Shown one piece after another: positions 11,550-24,100 of a DNA stretch of 64,000 bases. The DNA is from Siphonodentalium dalli (Eukaryota > Mollusca > Scaphopoda > Gadilida > Siphonodentaliidae): assembly GCA_032622095.1 (NCBI GenBank), contig CP136064.1:171810310-171874309 (forward strand), written 5' to 3'. Below the pieces are notes generated by a model. It had not been told where the DNA came from. It did not search any database and saw only the letters and a program-made list of their open reading frames with translations. Position 1 is the first letter of the stretch; each line of letters starts with the position of its first letter. Made by a program: the position numbers and the translations under genes.

Positions 11550-13133
11550 AAAATAACAAGGCGCCTAAATCCGAAGCAACCAGACAAAAATGGGTGGATC
11601 GTACCCATATTCGAACTTGATATGTATTTCGAGCTGATATACTCATATACCAAATTTGATTCAGATATGATCACAACGAGAGGCCGATCACGATCGGCAG
11701 ATGTTTAACCCATACCTTGGCGATAGTGATCAGCTATTTTCAGTTCTGACACGAAAATCCAAAAGCCATAACTCTGTTTAAAATATAAAAAAAAATGGAT
11801 CAAACCCAAATTCGAAATCTATCTGTATTTTGGGCTGAGAAATTCACATACAAAATTTACATACATCTCAATAAAATGAGATATATCCGATGAAAGGTAT
11901 TTCTGCTAAGTATAAGGAATGTTGAGAATTAAGGGTTCATTTTAACCACAAAAATCCATACAAGTGAAAGGGATATAATAGGAGAATGATTACATGAAAA
12001 ATATACAAAAGCATAAAATTGATGACAAGGGTTAACAATTTTAACTCAATAAAATTAGGTACAGGTATGTCACTGGAACACTGCATTGATATCCTAAACC
12101 AGAGAGCTGTATGGAAATACAATAAACAACAGATGGTTCTCTGTCCAATTACAGCTTCCACAGTGCCCTGACAATATGATGGCTAAAAATAACTCTAATT
12201 TCCAATAATACAAGTTAATCTATTCTCTCTCTCAGTGCTAACTGATATCACAGGGGTTATATATCTGCTATGGTTCTACATGATAAGCATAAAAATATTG
12301 AATCTGTTCAATCCTTAGTTAAAAAGGGCCATAACCAGATTTTCTCGCTATAATTTGCATAAAACTGACTTAGTGTCCGATCTGAAAAATGGTGGCCAGG
12401 ATGGACGCCATCTTGTCTGAAGTCTACACGACACCCTTTTTTTTTTCTTATTATCATTGCTTAAACGTTGAAGGACATAATAAAGAACAAAATGATTGGG
12501 GTGAAGTTTAAGTCCCATGGGGCGGGTGCAAGGGTATCCCTATTGGCTCCGGACTATAAGAGAATTCTTACGATAATCGTTGATAAATAAACAAAACAGC
12601 AACATCAAGGTACCTGATTAATATGATGTTAATGTTTCAGAGAATGATTACATGAAAAATATACAAAAGCATAAAATCCTTAGTTAAAAAGGGCCATAAC
12701 TCTGGTATAAAAAACAGGTTCTAACCCATATTCAAACTTGATCTGTATTTTGAGTTGAGAAACTCACATACCAAATTTGGTTCCTATCAGACGATAACTG
12801 GTTGAGCTATCGAAGCATGGATGAATTCTATATCAAAGGGCCCATAACTCCATTAAAAATAATCTGATCAAACCCATATTCGAACTCGAATTGTATTTTA
12901 GATAGAGAAACTCACATACCAAATTTGTTTCTCATGAGATAATATTTTTTTGAGTTATGACAGCATGCGTGAATTCGAAGTTGAAAAAGGGCCATAACTC
13001 CGTCAAAAAAAACTCGGATCAAACCCATATTCGAACTCGATCTGTATTACGGTCTGAGAAACTCATATACAAAATTTAGTTCCGATCGGATAGAAAATAT
13101 TTGAGTTATCGCACCATGCGTAAAGTGTCCACG

Positions 13134-13164
<31 letters not shown>

Positions 13165-13800
13165 GGACAGACGGACGGACGCACGACGAGTGGTCAATCC
13201 GGACGTCGACATTATGTTTACCATACTATGGTATGGGTAAACATAAAAACTAAAGTTATCTATCATCCGGAAACCAGAAATTGACAGGATTCTGAGTCGT
13301 AAAAGGGCCATAACTCTCACAAAAATGGGCAGAGCAAACCCATATTCGAACCTGACTTGTATTTTTGGCTGATAAACTATCCTACTAAATTTGATTCAGA
13401 TATGATCACACAAACTAAAGTTATCATCCGGAAACCAGATATTGACAGGATTCCAAGTCGAAAAAGGGCCATAACTCTAGCAAAAATGGGCGGATTGTAC
13501 CCATATTCGAACTTGACCTGTATTTCGAGCTGATAAATGCACATTCCAAATTTGGTTCAGATATGATCACACAAACTGAAGTTATCATCTGGAACCAGAA
13601 ATTGACAAGATTCCAAGTCGAAAAAGGGCCACAACTCTCGCAAAAATGGGCGGAGCAAACCCATATTCGAACTTGACCTGTATCTAGAGCTGATAAACTC
13701 ACGTACAAAATTTGCTTTTGATATAATAACCGAAACTAAAGTTATCATCTGGAAACCATTTCCGGGCGGACGGATGGACAGACGGCTAAGATGGAGCGAC
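11550..13800 (+). repeat. Tandem-core repeat with microsatellite, pearl/Helentron-like
   Basis: Units of roughly 155-160 bases recur with GGGCCATAACTC and CCCATATTCGAACT (for example 11,606, 12,728, 12,871, 13,026, 13,339, 13,500 and 13,661). A GACA/GACG microsatellite lies at 13,131-13,185 and a second short one near 13,770. The block between about 11,900 and 12,650 is different sequence bounded by a direct repeat (see findings). Tandem core plus microsatellite tail is the architecture of bivalve pearl and Helentron-associated elements; the family is inferred by resemblance. Confidence 0.65.
13131..13185. repeat. GACA/GACG microsatellite
   Basis: About a dozen four-base units of GACA and GACG. 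A palindrome (CCATACTATGGTATGG) follows at about 13,210-13,230. Confidence 0.9.
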
Positions 13801-14107
13801 AGACACCGGCTATTTTAATAGTCTCCCGAAGAAAAAAAAATTGGGGTGACAAAAAGCCCATTTGAATCTGAACTACAGTGTTTGTTGTCAATAAACAAGC
13901 TCATCCTCTGAGTTCCCCTCTTGTCCCTATATATAGGCGTATGAGATTCTGAAGAACATAAAAACAGCATATCGAGCACTGTATCGAGTCACGCAAGTTG
14001 CGCATTTCAACCAGAAATGTAGAAAATGGGACTGATAACATATTTATACTTGAGCTCTATATATACGAAATATAATGTACATTCGCTAAACTTGCCTTCG
14101 ATTACAG

Positions 14108-14316
14108 GTAGATTATTCATAGATGGACACAGGACCTATGATGACAACAGGGTGTTTAACTGGAAAGGAGATATTATGACATATCTGGATTGGTATGCAG
14201 CTATTGGATCGCCTAAAATACAGAAATGGCTCAGAATTGAACACGATGGTACACAGTATTTGATGGCAGATGGTACAGGAAGTCAAGCTTTTCCATATTT
14301 GTGCCAACGTTTCTAA
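14108..14316 (+). CDS. C-type-lectin-like domain, 3' exon (orphan)
   Basis: After an acceptor ending CGATTACAG the frame reads LFIDGHRTYDDNRVFNWKGD, then MTYLDWY and KWLRIEHDGTQYLMADG, and ends FPYLCQRF with a TAA-type stop at 14,314-14,316. The order (I-DG, F-W, M-Y--W, then a final F-LC) is that of the C-terminal half of a C-type lectin domain, with the last conserved cysteine present. The EPN/QPD sugar-binding triplet and the WND motif are not visible, and the penultimate cysteine seems replaced, so calcium-dependent sugar binding is unlikely. The N-terminal exons are not recognisable upstream. It could be the end of a secreted or membrane lectin-like gene or a relic exon. No start codon is claimed. 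Confidence 0.55.
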
Positions 14317-14896
14317 CAGCAAACAAACATATTGCATGACTATGACTTTTTTTTTCAGAATGATTGCGGCCACGGACTGAAGGGAGAACAAAACACTGAT
14401 GTGATCAGGGTCATAGTCACAGATTAGAGGGGGGTGAGGTATTTCTTGTATACCTCCCAAATTTGATCTAAATTTACAATAGTTAAAAAATTGTATGCAG
14501 GGGCATGGTGATTGGGTGGGGGTGGTAGGTCTGATTCTGAATATTTCCAACAGTTGGAAAGCTTGATGTGCCAAGAACTATCCAATCCCTTCAGGGGTGC
14601 AACTTTAAATTAAATTGCCCAGACTTGAACATCTGGGTCTGGTTCAGTGGGGTGCAGTTTGAAATTCTAAGTTGAACACCCCCAACAGAGATGATCTGTG
14701 TTCCACGGAAAAGAGGATAACCTGATTCATGTATCTGGACAAGTTTGTCAGTTTACCAGGGCTCATGGATTTCTACTGGCGGAACACACGTGGTGATTTG
14801 TCAATGAAATTAATTTTCCTCGGCTAATAAAACTGACAATGCTCTGATAAAGCCTAGCAGCTGAAATGATGATAAACCCCAAGAAACTAAACCAAC
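14317..14896. other. No gene seen
   Basis: Downstream of the lectin-like exon I see only AT-rich sequence with stops in all frames and no repeated motif. Confidence 0.5.
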
Positions 14897-15357
14897 AGGC
14901 CTGATAATAAGGTGCCAGAGAGTTGCAGAATGAGGTCCCCAGGGGGTGAATTTATTGATGCTACCCAACACAGCGTACTAGCATCAACAAATTCATCCTC
15001 TGGACCCCATTCTGCCAAGGCATAATCTTCTCTGGAAAGTATCTTTATTTTCAAATTAGTTTCTTTAGAAACTTCTTCCAAATAATTCTTTTTCTTTTTA
15101 AGTTTAGTTTCTCTGTATCCCAAAATTGGCAGACGACACATTGCACAATCAAGGTTCCCAAAACTCACCATCTGGGCAGGATCTGGGAACTTAAATCTGA
15201 GTCTAGGTCTCCCATAGCAAATGAGGCCATGCCGAATGAGGTCCCCAGAGGATGAATTTGGTGATGCTAGCCTACTGTGTGGGAGAGCGTCACTAAATTC
15301 AACCTCTGCATGGGGAAATCATTCTGCAAATGTCCAGCACCTTATTCTCAGGCCTGC
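14897..15357. mobile_element. Double-hairpin MITE, full copy
   Basis: The ends are inverted (GGCCTGATAATAAGGTGCC at left, its complement near 15,340-15,357). Two internal hairpins each have arms AATGAGGTCCCCAGAGG-TGAATT and its complement (14,927-15,010 and 15,234-15,332), separated by a spacer of about 220 bases. Confidence 0.75.
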
Positions 15358-15482
15358 AAGCCAACCCTACTGGAAGGATAATCCAGAGGGATATAATCAT
15401 TCTAATGCATCAATGTTACTATAGAAGTGTTCACAAAGATGTTCAGTAAAATTCCATTTTTGTGGGTAGTGCACACTTAATC

Positions 15483-15637
15483 AAGCCTTGAAATAGGGTG
15501 TCTGTCATTTGCAGAATTAGGTCCACCGAGGGTGAATTTAGTGATGCTACCCCTCATAGCAGGCTAGCATCACCAAATTCACCCTCTGGGGACCTCATTC
15601 TGCAAATGACAGACACATTATTTCAAGGCTTGCACTT
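15483..15637. mobile_element. Single-hairpin derivative of the same MITE
   Basis: Inverted ends AGCCTTGAAATA...TATTTCAAGGCT enclose one hairpin with arms of about 60 bases and a short GCAGGC-type loop. The spacer and second hairpin are missing. Confidence 0.75.
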
Positions 15638-15711
15638 GATGAAAGGAAGTAATAATTTCTGTGCGTTGTCATGGTACTGTAATTCAAGGAGGGTTATTAT
15701 TCTGTTGGTAC

Positions 15712-15990
15712 AGTCAAACCTGAGTTTAGTGTGCCTGTCATTTTCAGATTGAGGTCCCCAGAGGGTGAATTTAGTGATGCTATCCTGCATAGTGGGCTAG
15801 CATCACTGAATTCACCCTCCGAGGACCTCATTCTGCTTAGGCCTCATCTTCTCTGGAAAGTTTCTTTATTGTCAAATTTCAATAGAACCTTCTTCACATA
15901 GATTCTATTTCTTTTTTAGTTTAGTTTCTCTACATCCCCAAATTGGCAGACTACACATTCCATAATCGAGGGTGGGTGGCCAGAATAACA
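15712..15990. mobile_element. Left half of the double-hairpin MITE
   Basis: It has the left end, first hairpin (15,745-15,835) and spacer, and then stops near 15,990 without a second hairpin. Confidence 0.65.
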
Positions 15991-16250
15991 ACAAAGTCCT
16001 GCAGATTTTAACATATATGTGTCACCAGTAATAAATGAAGGTGTCATAGAGCCAAGGTTCCATGTGATTATATGCCAAGAGACCAACAAATAATTGTTTG
16101 AAAACAAATCTTGCTACTCGTTTGAGCGATGTTTGGGGTTGTGCAACATTAGTAGTGTTCTCTGCCTTGAATTACAGTACCACGAAAAAGTGTTCAAATT
16201 ATTACTTCTATTCATCTGCAGTGGTGCCAGGTGGTTTGACTAATAAGAGT

Positions 16251-16515
16251 TTAACCCCTCCATGACTGGATTGGAGCTTCCTGAAATTTAGCGAAAACCC
16301 TGTGCCAAAGCATTCTCTTATATATGCGAGTCTCCCATAGGGAGGGAGCCTCGCATATTTAAGAGAATACATTGGCCTAACAATATTTACCTTACTTTTA
16401 AGCCAGTGCATTCTCTTATATATGTGAGGCTCCCTATGGGAGACTCCAATATATAAGAGAATGGCACAGGATCTTTAATGCTGCACCAGCGATGCTCCAG
16501 TCATGAAAGGGTTAA
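16251..16515. mobile_element. TTAA-flanked hairpin MITE (piggyBac-like ends)
   Basis: It begins TTAACCCCTCCATGACTGG and ends with the complement CATGAAAGGGTTAA. Inside are two palindromic blocks with GCATTCTCTTATATATGCGA. TTAA plus CCC/GGG ends resemble piggyBac-type MITEs. Confidence 0.7.
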
Positions 16516-17350
16516 ATGTATGTTGGATAGATAATTTTGTATATGTACTAATGCCACCCTGAAAAGACTATTTTGAGTTTGTGGATTGATTTGCTCGAGG
16601 TCCAAACAAGGTAGATACTCTCATCCTCACTCCTGGGGGTAATAAAACACAAGAGATGTATGTTGGATATTTTCTTTGTTCGACAAACTCAGTATAAGCT
16701 GGCCATGTTTTACATGGTGAATATTGCCACATAAGCATGCTTCATATAATATATAAAATATTTAACAACAGGCGTATGTGCTTCTTCAGTCAGACAGAAA
16801 TGGTCACATACCCAAGGATACAAGAAAGGTTAGGTCAGTGATGGAAGTCTGTGTCAGTGTGATAGGCATGAAAGAGATACAACCTTTAAGACTTATTTCT
16901 TAGAATTTCTTGACCGAAAAGTTTTAAATGGACATGGCTGTTCAAACCCAAAAATTATATATACCTAATTATTTGGTAAGAATTATCTCAAAACATATGT
17001 ACGCAGAAGATTTCTCAACAAGCTTGTTGATATAGCACTGAAAAACTTATGTTTCTTACATTTTTTGGTTAATTTGAGATAATTTTATTTGAATCAGGTA
17101 ACCTTATCTGTGTTGTGAAAATTTCACTTCTGGACCATGGGATGAAAATCCAAAGATACCATTGCACTGCAACTTTTGTGGTACTACATAATATTATGAT
17201 TAGAATGAAGAAACAGCGGCATATGAAGTCAAAATAGATTCCAGTTAAGATAACACAATAGGCTATATGTTTTTTGAACAGGCACTCATTTCGATTCTGG
17301 AACTTCAATGAATTGAAATGGCGCCCAAAAATTTCGGGACCCAAAGTTTG
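16516..17350. other. No gene seen
   Basis: AT-rich DNA, no supported exon or repeat. Confidence 0.5.
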
Positions 17351-17354
17351 TCTC

Positions 17355-17405
17355 TAAGGATCTTTAAAGCTGCACCAGCGCAGCTCCTGTCAAGAAAGGG
17401 TTAAT
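17355..17405. repeat. Fragment of the TTAA hairpin MITE
   Basis: It carries the AAGATC-TTAAGCTGCACCAGC-like end and AAGAAAGGGTTAATT only. Confidence 0.5.
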
Positions 17406-17689
17406 TAATACATATCATATATAAACAAATATACATTCAGTAGTTGTTCTTGCCATGCTCACCAATATTTATCGATAATCACCAGGTTTCCCTATGCAGC
17501 CCTATATTTCAAACGCTACATTCCCTTTTTCCATGATGTTCGTCGGCTGGTTATAACTGGACTATAGCCATTTGTGCATTAACAAGGTTCAAAAGGTTAA
17601 GAAAACATGCGCTTGTATAGAACCCACAATTAAAATTTGATGAAAACCAGACTGCATTGGTTACAGTTATTGTGCTAAGTGGCGATGTA

Positions 17690-17995
17690 CTGTAAGACCC
17701 TTGGCAAACAATCCAGGAGGCAAAATTCCTGAACAAATATTTGGCAGGACTGGTTTTTGAACTCATCCCAGAATTCATGAGTAGAAGCTGTGATCCATAT
17801 TGGTAAAAAAATGGATTACATTTGTTAAATATCACACTTACATTGTGAAATATACACCTGGTAAACAATCTAGGAGGTATAAGTCCTGAATAAAATTTTT
17901 GGGGCAGGACTGGTTTTCAAACTCATCCAAGAGATTCATGAGCAGCAGCCACGATTAAAATTTTGTCAATATCGGATTATGATTGTTAAAGATAT
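17690..17995 (+). repeat. Two diverged direct repeats of about 165 bases
   Basis: GGCAAACAATCCAGGAGG...GGCAGGACTGGTTTTTGAAC recurs as GGTAAACAATCTAGGAGG...GGCAGGACTGGTTTTCAAAC. The pair leads directly into the minisatellite, so both may belong to one element. Confidence 0.7.
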
Positions 17996-19085
17996 CGCAA
18001 CTTACTTAGAGACACAGATTGACGTCCAGCGTCATTCATCAAAACATAGAGACACGGGCGGACGGCCACCATCATTAACCAAACCATAGAGATACGGATG
18101 GACGGCCACCATCAATAATCAAACCATAGAGACACGGATGGATGGCCACGGTCATTAGGCAAACCATAGAGACATGGATGGACGGCCACCGTCATTCATC
18201 AAACCATAGAGACATGGATGGACGGCCACCATCATTAATCAAACCATAGAGACACGGACGGATGGCCACCGTCATTAATCAAACCATAGAGACATGGACG
18301 GACATCCACCGTCATTCATCAAACCATAGACACGGATGGACGGCCACCATCATTATTTAACCATAGAGACACGGGCGGACAGCCACCGTCATTCATCAAA
18401 CCATAGAGACACGGGCGGACGGCCACCGTCATTCATCAAACTTTAGAGACACGGACGGACGGCCACTGTCATTCATCAAACCATAGAGACACGGACGGAC
18501 GGCCACCGTCATTCATCAAACCATAGAGACACGGGCGGACAGCCACCGTCATTCATCAAACCATAGAGACACGGGCGGACGGCCACCATCATTCATCAAA
18601 CCATAGAGATACGGGCGGACAGCCACCATCTTTCATCAAACCGTAGAGACACGGGCGGACGGCCACCATCATTCATCAAACCATAGAGATACGGGCGGAC
18701 AGCCACCATCTTTCATCAAACCGTAGAGACACGGACGGACGGCCACCGTCATTCGTCAAACCATAGAGACACGGGCGTACAGCCTCCGTCATTCATTAAA
18801 CCATAGAGACACGGATGGACGGCCACCATCATTAATCAAACCATAGAGAGACGGACGGCCACCATCATTAATCAAACTATAGAGACACGGACGGATGGCC
18901 ACCATCATTAATCAAACTATAGAGACACGGACGGACGGCCACTGTCATTAATTAAACCATAGAGGCACGGACAGACGACCACCGTCATTAATCAAACCAT
19001 AGAGATATGGGCGGATGGCCACCATCATTAATCAAGCCATAGAGACATGGGCGGACGGCCACCGTCATTCATCAAACGATAGATT
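17996..19085 (+). repeat. 40-bp minisatellite, about 27 copies
   Basis: The unit is close to CCATAGAGACACGGACGGAC plus GGCCACCGTCATTCATCAAA. Most copies are exactly 40 bases with scattered substitutions, and a few are 1-5 bases shorter. Two-unit blocks also recur (AGCCACCATCTTTCATC twice near 18,620 and 18,700), which points to higher-order duplication. Confidence 0.92.
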
Positions 19086-19123
19086 GAGTTTGATACTCAC
19101 TGATAGGTACATAACCGTTTCTA

Positions 19124-20198
19124 AATGGATTCTCCCACTACGGTAAGTTATAAAAATATACACTAGAATGGTCTATTATTCATCTGGAGGGGTTTTCACG
19201 AAAAATAAGCAGACAACAGATAACACAAGTACAGAAAGAGTCCTATTTATCGGTGGGAAATGTTCAGATAATATGTTCATTTGTTGAACTTATTATCTGA
19301 ACATTTCCTAAGGGATAACAGCTACTCGTCAATAAGTATTTAGTATAGAAAGTATTAATAGACACCCAGTGTAGGGACAATAAAAAATAAACAGGCTTAG
19401 AAAGCAATTGTTTAACTTATTCTCTGAACAGTACAGGTATTGGCACAGTGATCCATTGGTTAGTGTGCTACACATAATTCACGAGGGAGTGAGCGGAGCG
19501 AAGAAGTGTTTTACCAATAGGATGACTTCCCAAAATAGTCCCTGATCGGCTGATTATAATGGGCTGAGCCCAAACTTTCAGTTCGTGGATGAATACAAAA
19601 TTTGTGTGCTGTCAGCAGTGTTGTAATTCACAGGTGTAGAATAACTCCTTTTAATTCACCACAAAATTCTTATAATTCACCTATCGGTGTGTAATAAGGT
19701 TATTTACATCCATGTTGCTCACTGTGTTGTCAACTTAAATTATCAGCATATATACCTACAATGAAGAAAAGATCATTCCAGTTTATGCTTTTAGAACATA
19801 CTCGGAGAATCCATTTCGGAGTGAATTGAGTATAAAAGAAAACTTTTACTCATGTTACTTTTACATACCAAAACAGTTATTTTTGTATTTTTCGGGTAAT
19901 ATCGTATTTTTATTTTTCATTTACAGTCAACTTATGAATACGACAAACAAAAGTTGCATGCACTGACCCTTTTAACACTAAATACGAATTGGCGAGTGGT
20001 TCCCAAAGGAAATGTTCAGATAATAAGTTATTATATAACTTATTATCTGAACATTTCCCACCAATTAATGGAAATTATACTGCACTTGTATTATCTATTC
20101 GGCTGTCTGTCATCTGCTTCTATATCCTGAACACTCCTGCAAATGAAAAATAAACCATTCCAATGTATACTTTTTTAACTGGGTGGGAGAATCCATTC
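19124..20198. mobile_element. Inverted-repeat element with AAATGTTCAGATAATAAG palindromes
   Basis: The arms 19,124-about 19,310 and about 20,005-20,198 are inverted (ATGGATTCTCCCAC..., CAGATAATACAAGT, GGTGGGAAATGTTCAGATAA). Each arm ends in its own short palindrome. The middle has no gene. A related element is at 46,441-46,811. Confidence 0.65.
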
Positions 20199-21169
20199 AG
20201 TAAATAAAGGGTTGAATCAAATTTGTTATTGACTAACTTTCATAATATATGCTAACACATTGTGCATGTCGTTTCCCTGTTTGACTGAAGGAGCACATAA
20301 AACACAACAAAAAGTAAAGCATATTTCGTAACAAGCCAAGTGAATTTTTGTTTGGGCTGAAAGAAGTGGAGAATGAGTCATGAACTAACATGCTGAACTA
20401 CATATGCTGACCCCCAAATATGAAGATTCATTTGAAGGTGTACACAAATCAAGTGTTCATAGTGTATGAAAGTAGATGCTTAAGTTTAAATAAAAGTAAC
20501 TAGGTAAAAAATAAATGGACAGAATATAATGCATATGTTAATCAAGAATCGTTTATCAAATGAGTTGCAAAGGTGCAAGGATATATATATTTCACGAAGC
20601 AGCGATTGAGTTAAATGTTACAATGCACCATCCACAACAAGTTCGATGAAAGATTCTAGATTATGACGCAATTTTGTTTCCCATTTATTCCACACCCTTG
20701 TGTTGAATCAGTTTAATTCATGACTACCAGTGATACGATAAAAAACAACAATTATCTGTGCATCACCCAAAGTGGATTATTGGCTTTATGTAGTTGCCGC
20801 TCTTGGCAACAGTGTCAACATTATGTATTCAATGGCTGTGATTTTATTGCATACATGTGCTCATATCAAATGGAGCGAGTTAAAAAACAATTATGAGTTT
20901 CCGATTTGTTGGTTAAAAACTACCAGGCAATAGGACCGTAAGGAATTTTATATATCTTGTTTTTATTTTATTTTAATTTTTTTTAGAAATAGCTTTGCAT
21001 GGATTATTTGTAGGCAAATTCCTTGTTTCACTTCTACTACCAAATGTATGGCTGAAAGAAAAGTCCCTCACAATCCAAACATGTAAAAGCCATATAGGGC
21101 CCCAAAAGTGTAATGTAGCATGCGCTCATCATCATTGTAGTCCATATATATCATTGATGAGATGCAATA
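20199..21169. other. No gene seen
   Basis: AT-rich DNA without a supported exon or family repeat. Confidence 0.5.
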
Positions 21170-24100
21170 TAGTGTGGTCGTCAGAGGGTTCGACCCGGAA
21201 GAAATTGGTATAGAAGCGGTTTTGGTGTCATTCGACGCGGGAGAATCTCGTGTATAACATATCCAAAATCCGCTAAAATCCGCTTTGGGCAAAATTCAGG
21301 ATCCAACATGGCGTCCAACATGGCTGCCGTTAGTCAAAAGATACTCTGACTGAGATTAATTCGATAACAGTGAGAACAAATGTTGTCATATGTATACAAA
21401 TTTATACATTTTTGCAAAGGTAAAATGTTGTGCCACCTGTTTATGGCAAAAATGGAACCCATCGTCCCAGATGGCTGCCAAAATGGCGGCCTAAACTAGA
21501 ACATTTGAAGTTTTTGCCTAATATCTTAAAGATCAATTCCTGTTGTTTGATAATGGTTCAGACTGGCGACATTGATTAGTCATATTCATGTTAATTCATC
21601 ATTGGAGCAATGAAAGATACCATAAATGGGGTCCCAGACTCATCTACACCCTCAAAAATTCGATTTTACAGAACGCGGTATAAAATTCCACAAAACTCTC
21701 CATTGTGATTACAGTCATATATCAACAAGAAATGGACAGAACTGTACAATGTAAGTTGGGCATACCAATATCTATAAATACTCCAATTCAATGAAACCCA
21801 AATTGGCGCTTTGTCTCAAAATGGCTGCCAAAATGGCGGTCAAAATATGGAAAATGGCGGATATTGATCACAGTGTCATTCAATCCATTATAAGTAGTGG
21901 TTGATGAATAAAATTGACTAAATAAATACGAATGTATACCTCTTTAAGATGCCATTATGCTAGCTCTATGTAAAAACTTAAAAATCAGTACCAAAAATGG
22001 CTGCCAAAATGGCCACCCGATGTGGAAAATACTATTTTCTATCACTTCTGTTTATCACTTGTTGCTCTCTGAACTGGGAAACAATGGGTATATTCTTTCA
22101 ATGATCGTGTCAACTGATCATTACAGCAATGAATTTCTAATAGATTATATCATAGTTTACTCTGGTCCTTCACTAATAAGTTATAACGAATGTGGTATGA
22201 AATTTAACCAAAATCGACTTTGGGGTTCTGGTCACATTTGATATTTAGGGATGAACAGATCTTGTCTACAAAATAATTGATCAAATAGACCAAATAGACA
22301 AAAAGAAACAATAAATTTTATCTAATATGGTTCCAAAACGAAAATGGTAGACTCTGCCCCGCTTATCACATAATGGAAGTTGTGAGTTGTGGATGCAGTT
22401 GATAGTTGGCTCATATACATGTATGTGGCTCATATACATCAAAACTATTTATTTTCAATCTTTTGGTGGCTTCCCGCGGGTTGACAAAATCTCGACTCAT
22501 CAGTGCTATAATGTCGTATATCCATTTTGGCGGGAAACGAGTATTTGATACCATTCGAATCGTGAGAAAAAATCCAATCCGATGGGCCAAACTGTCCTTG
22601 CATTGGATGACAAATATTCGCACAAACCAGTGAAGCAAATGTCGTATCTCCAGCGATCTTCACAATTATTCGTGCTATGAGGTCGTATGTCCAACAGCAG
22701 CCAATCGGACGCTTCAGGTTGTCCACGTGACTTCTGTTTTGTGTTTGTGAATTCTAAAATGTGTGCTATATGGCAGTATCTCCATGTTAGTCACGTGATC
22801 ATTTGGTGATTTAAATTTTGTGATTATTCCACACATTTCTGTATGATGATGCACATGGGTGAATTTTCATAGTGTAGAATAGGCACTTTTTAGTTCACAG
22901 ACACATGCGATTGCCACCATATATAGCTTAATCTGCATTTATTAACACAACTTCATTATAGCACGGAAACGAATCGTCGCTGGCATGTCATATCTCCAAA
23001 CAAGCTATTGCTTTTTAAAAGAAAACGAGGGAATAAACAGAAAACAATATGTGGTTCAATGAACAGCTAATGTCAGTTTTCATTGGGATAAATACAACAA
23101 TACGTCATGCTTTGTCAACATTAGGAGAAATGTTGTCTAAAATCTTCAACCTTCATTTTCTCGGAAAGTTGAATATGTGGGTTACATTATAGCACTGATG
23201 CGACGAAATATTAACTATTCGGGCTCGGCCATCATTTTCAAGTTTCAAGCTGGAACTAAATGTAGCCCATGGATTCCCCATTCGACATGTAAGAAAAGTA
23301 GTTTTACTCTGATCTCTTCCCAGATATCAACTCTCCGGTAAATGGTGATCTCTTATGTTCTAGAAAATACGTGTGCCAAATACATATATGTATGAAGAAA
23401 CTATCCCCATACATTGTTTACACATCGACTCCGTAAGTATGTGGAGGTTTTCTTGGACAAGCGGGATTTTCAAACCTCGAAACCGTCCGTACAAACAATA
23501 AAAGTTAATAGGAAATGACGTTGGATGTAGGTCTAGAGTACGTCGTCCGCATGAAATAGTTTTCGTGTCATTAATTTGCACATATTTCGTGCTCTGATGA
23601 GCATGGATGAACGCCTTATGTGGCAGTTTGATTGTCTAACATCCGGAAAATAACATGTTCATTGTTCACATTTCTTAGACAAACATGTTGTTAATCACCA
23701 TGTTCATGTGGCATTTCTATCCAATGACAACCTTGAAATGCCAGTTAATCAAGCTAAATGGTTGATACCTTTACGCCTACGGGTCAGATCCAGCCGTGAC
23801 GCACATTGTGTCTACATATCATTGATGAAATTCACTAAATGTGTAGAAGATATAGGTGCGTCTATATATGTACTAGAATGTTTCTATCCACATGTATATA
23901 CCCACAATCGCATGACACGGAATTGTCACATAAAGTGTGAAGGGTATACAATGTACGTGCGAATTTTCATTTTTCCTCTTGATATTGAAGAAAATAATTT
24001 TACTTTGAAACTCCCCAGCTCCGATAACCAACTTGCCCACCAATTAAATAAACCCCAGATTATTCGCTTTTCCCTCCTGTCCTTTTCACTTTCGCCAGCA

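Noticed and set aside
14113-14574. 153-codon minus-strand open frame
   Set aside because: Overlaps the lectin-like exon in antisense and continues into non-coding DNA; no domain seen.
17996-19085. CRISPR array
   Set aside because: The 40-base units are contiguous, without unique spacers, in eukaryotic DNA with introns. It is a minisatellite.
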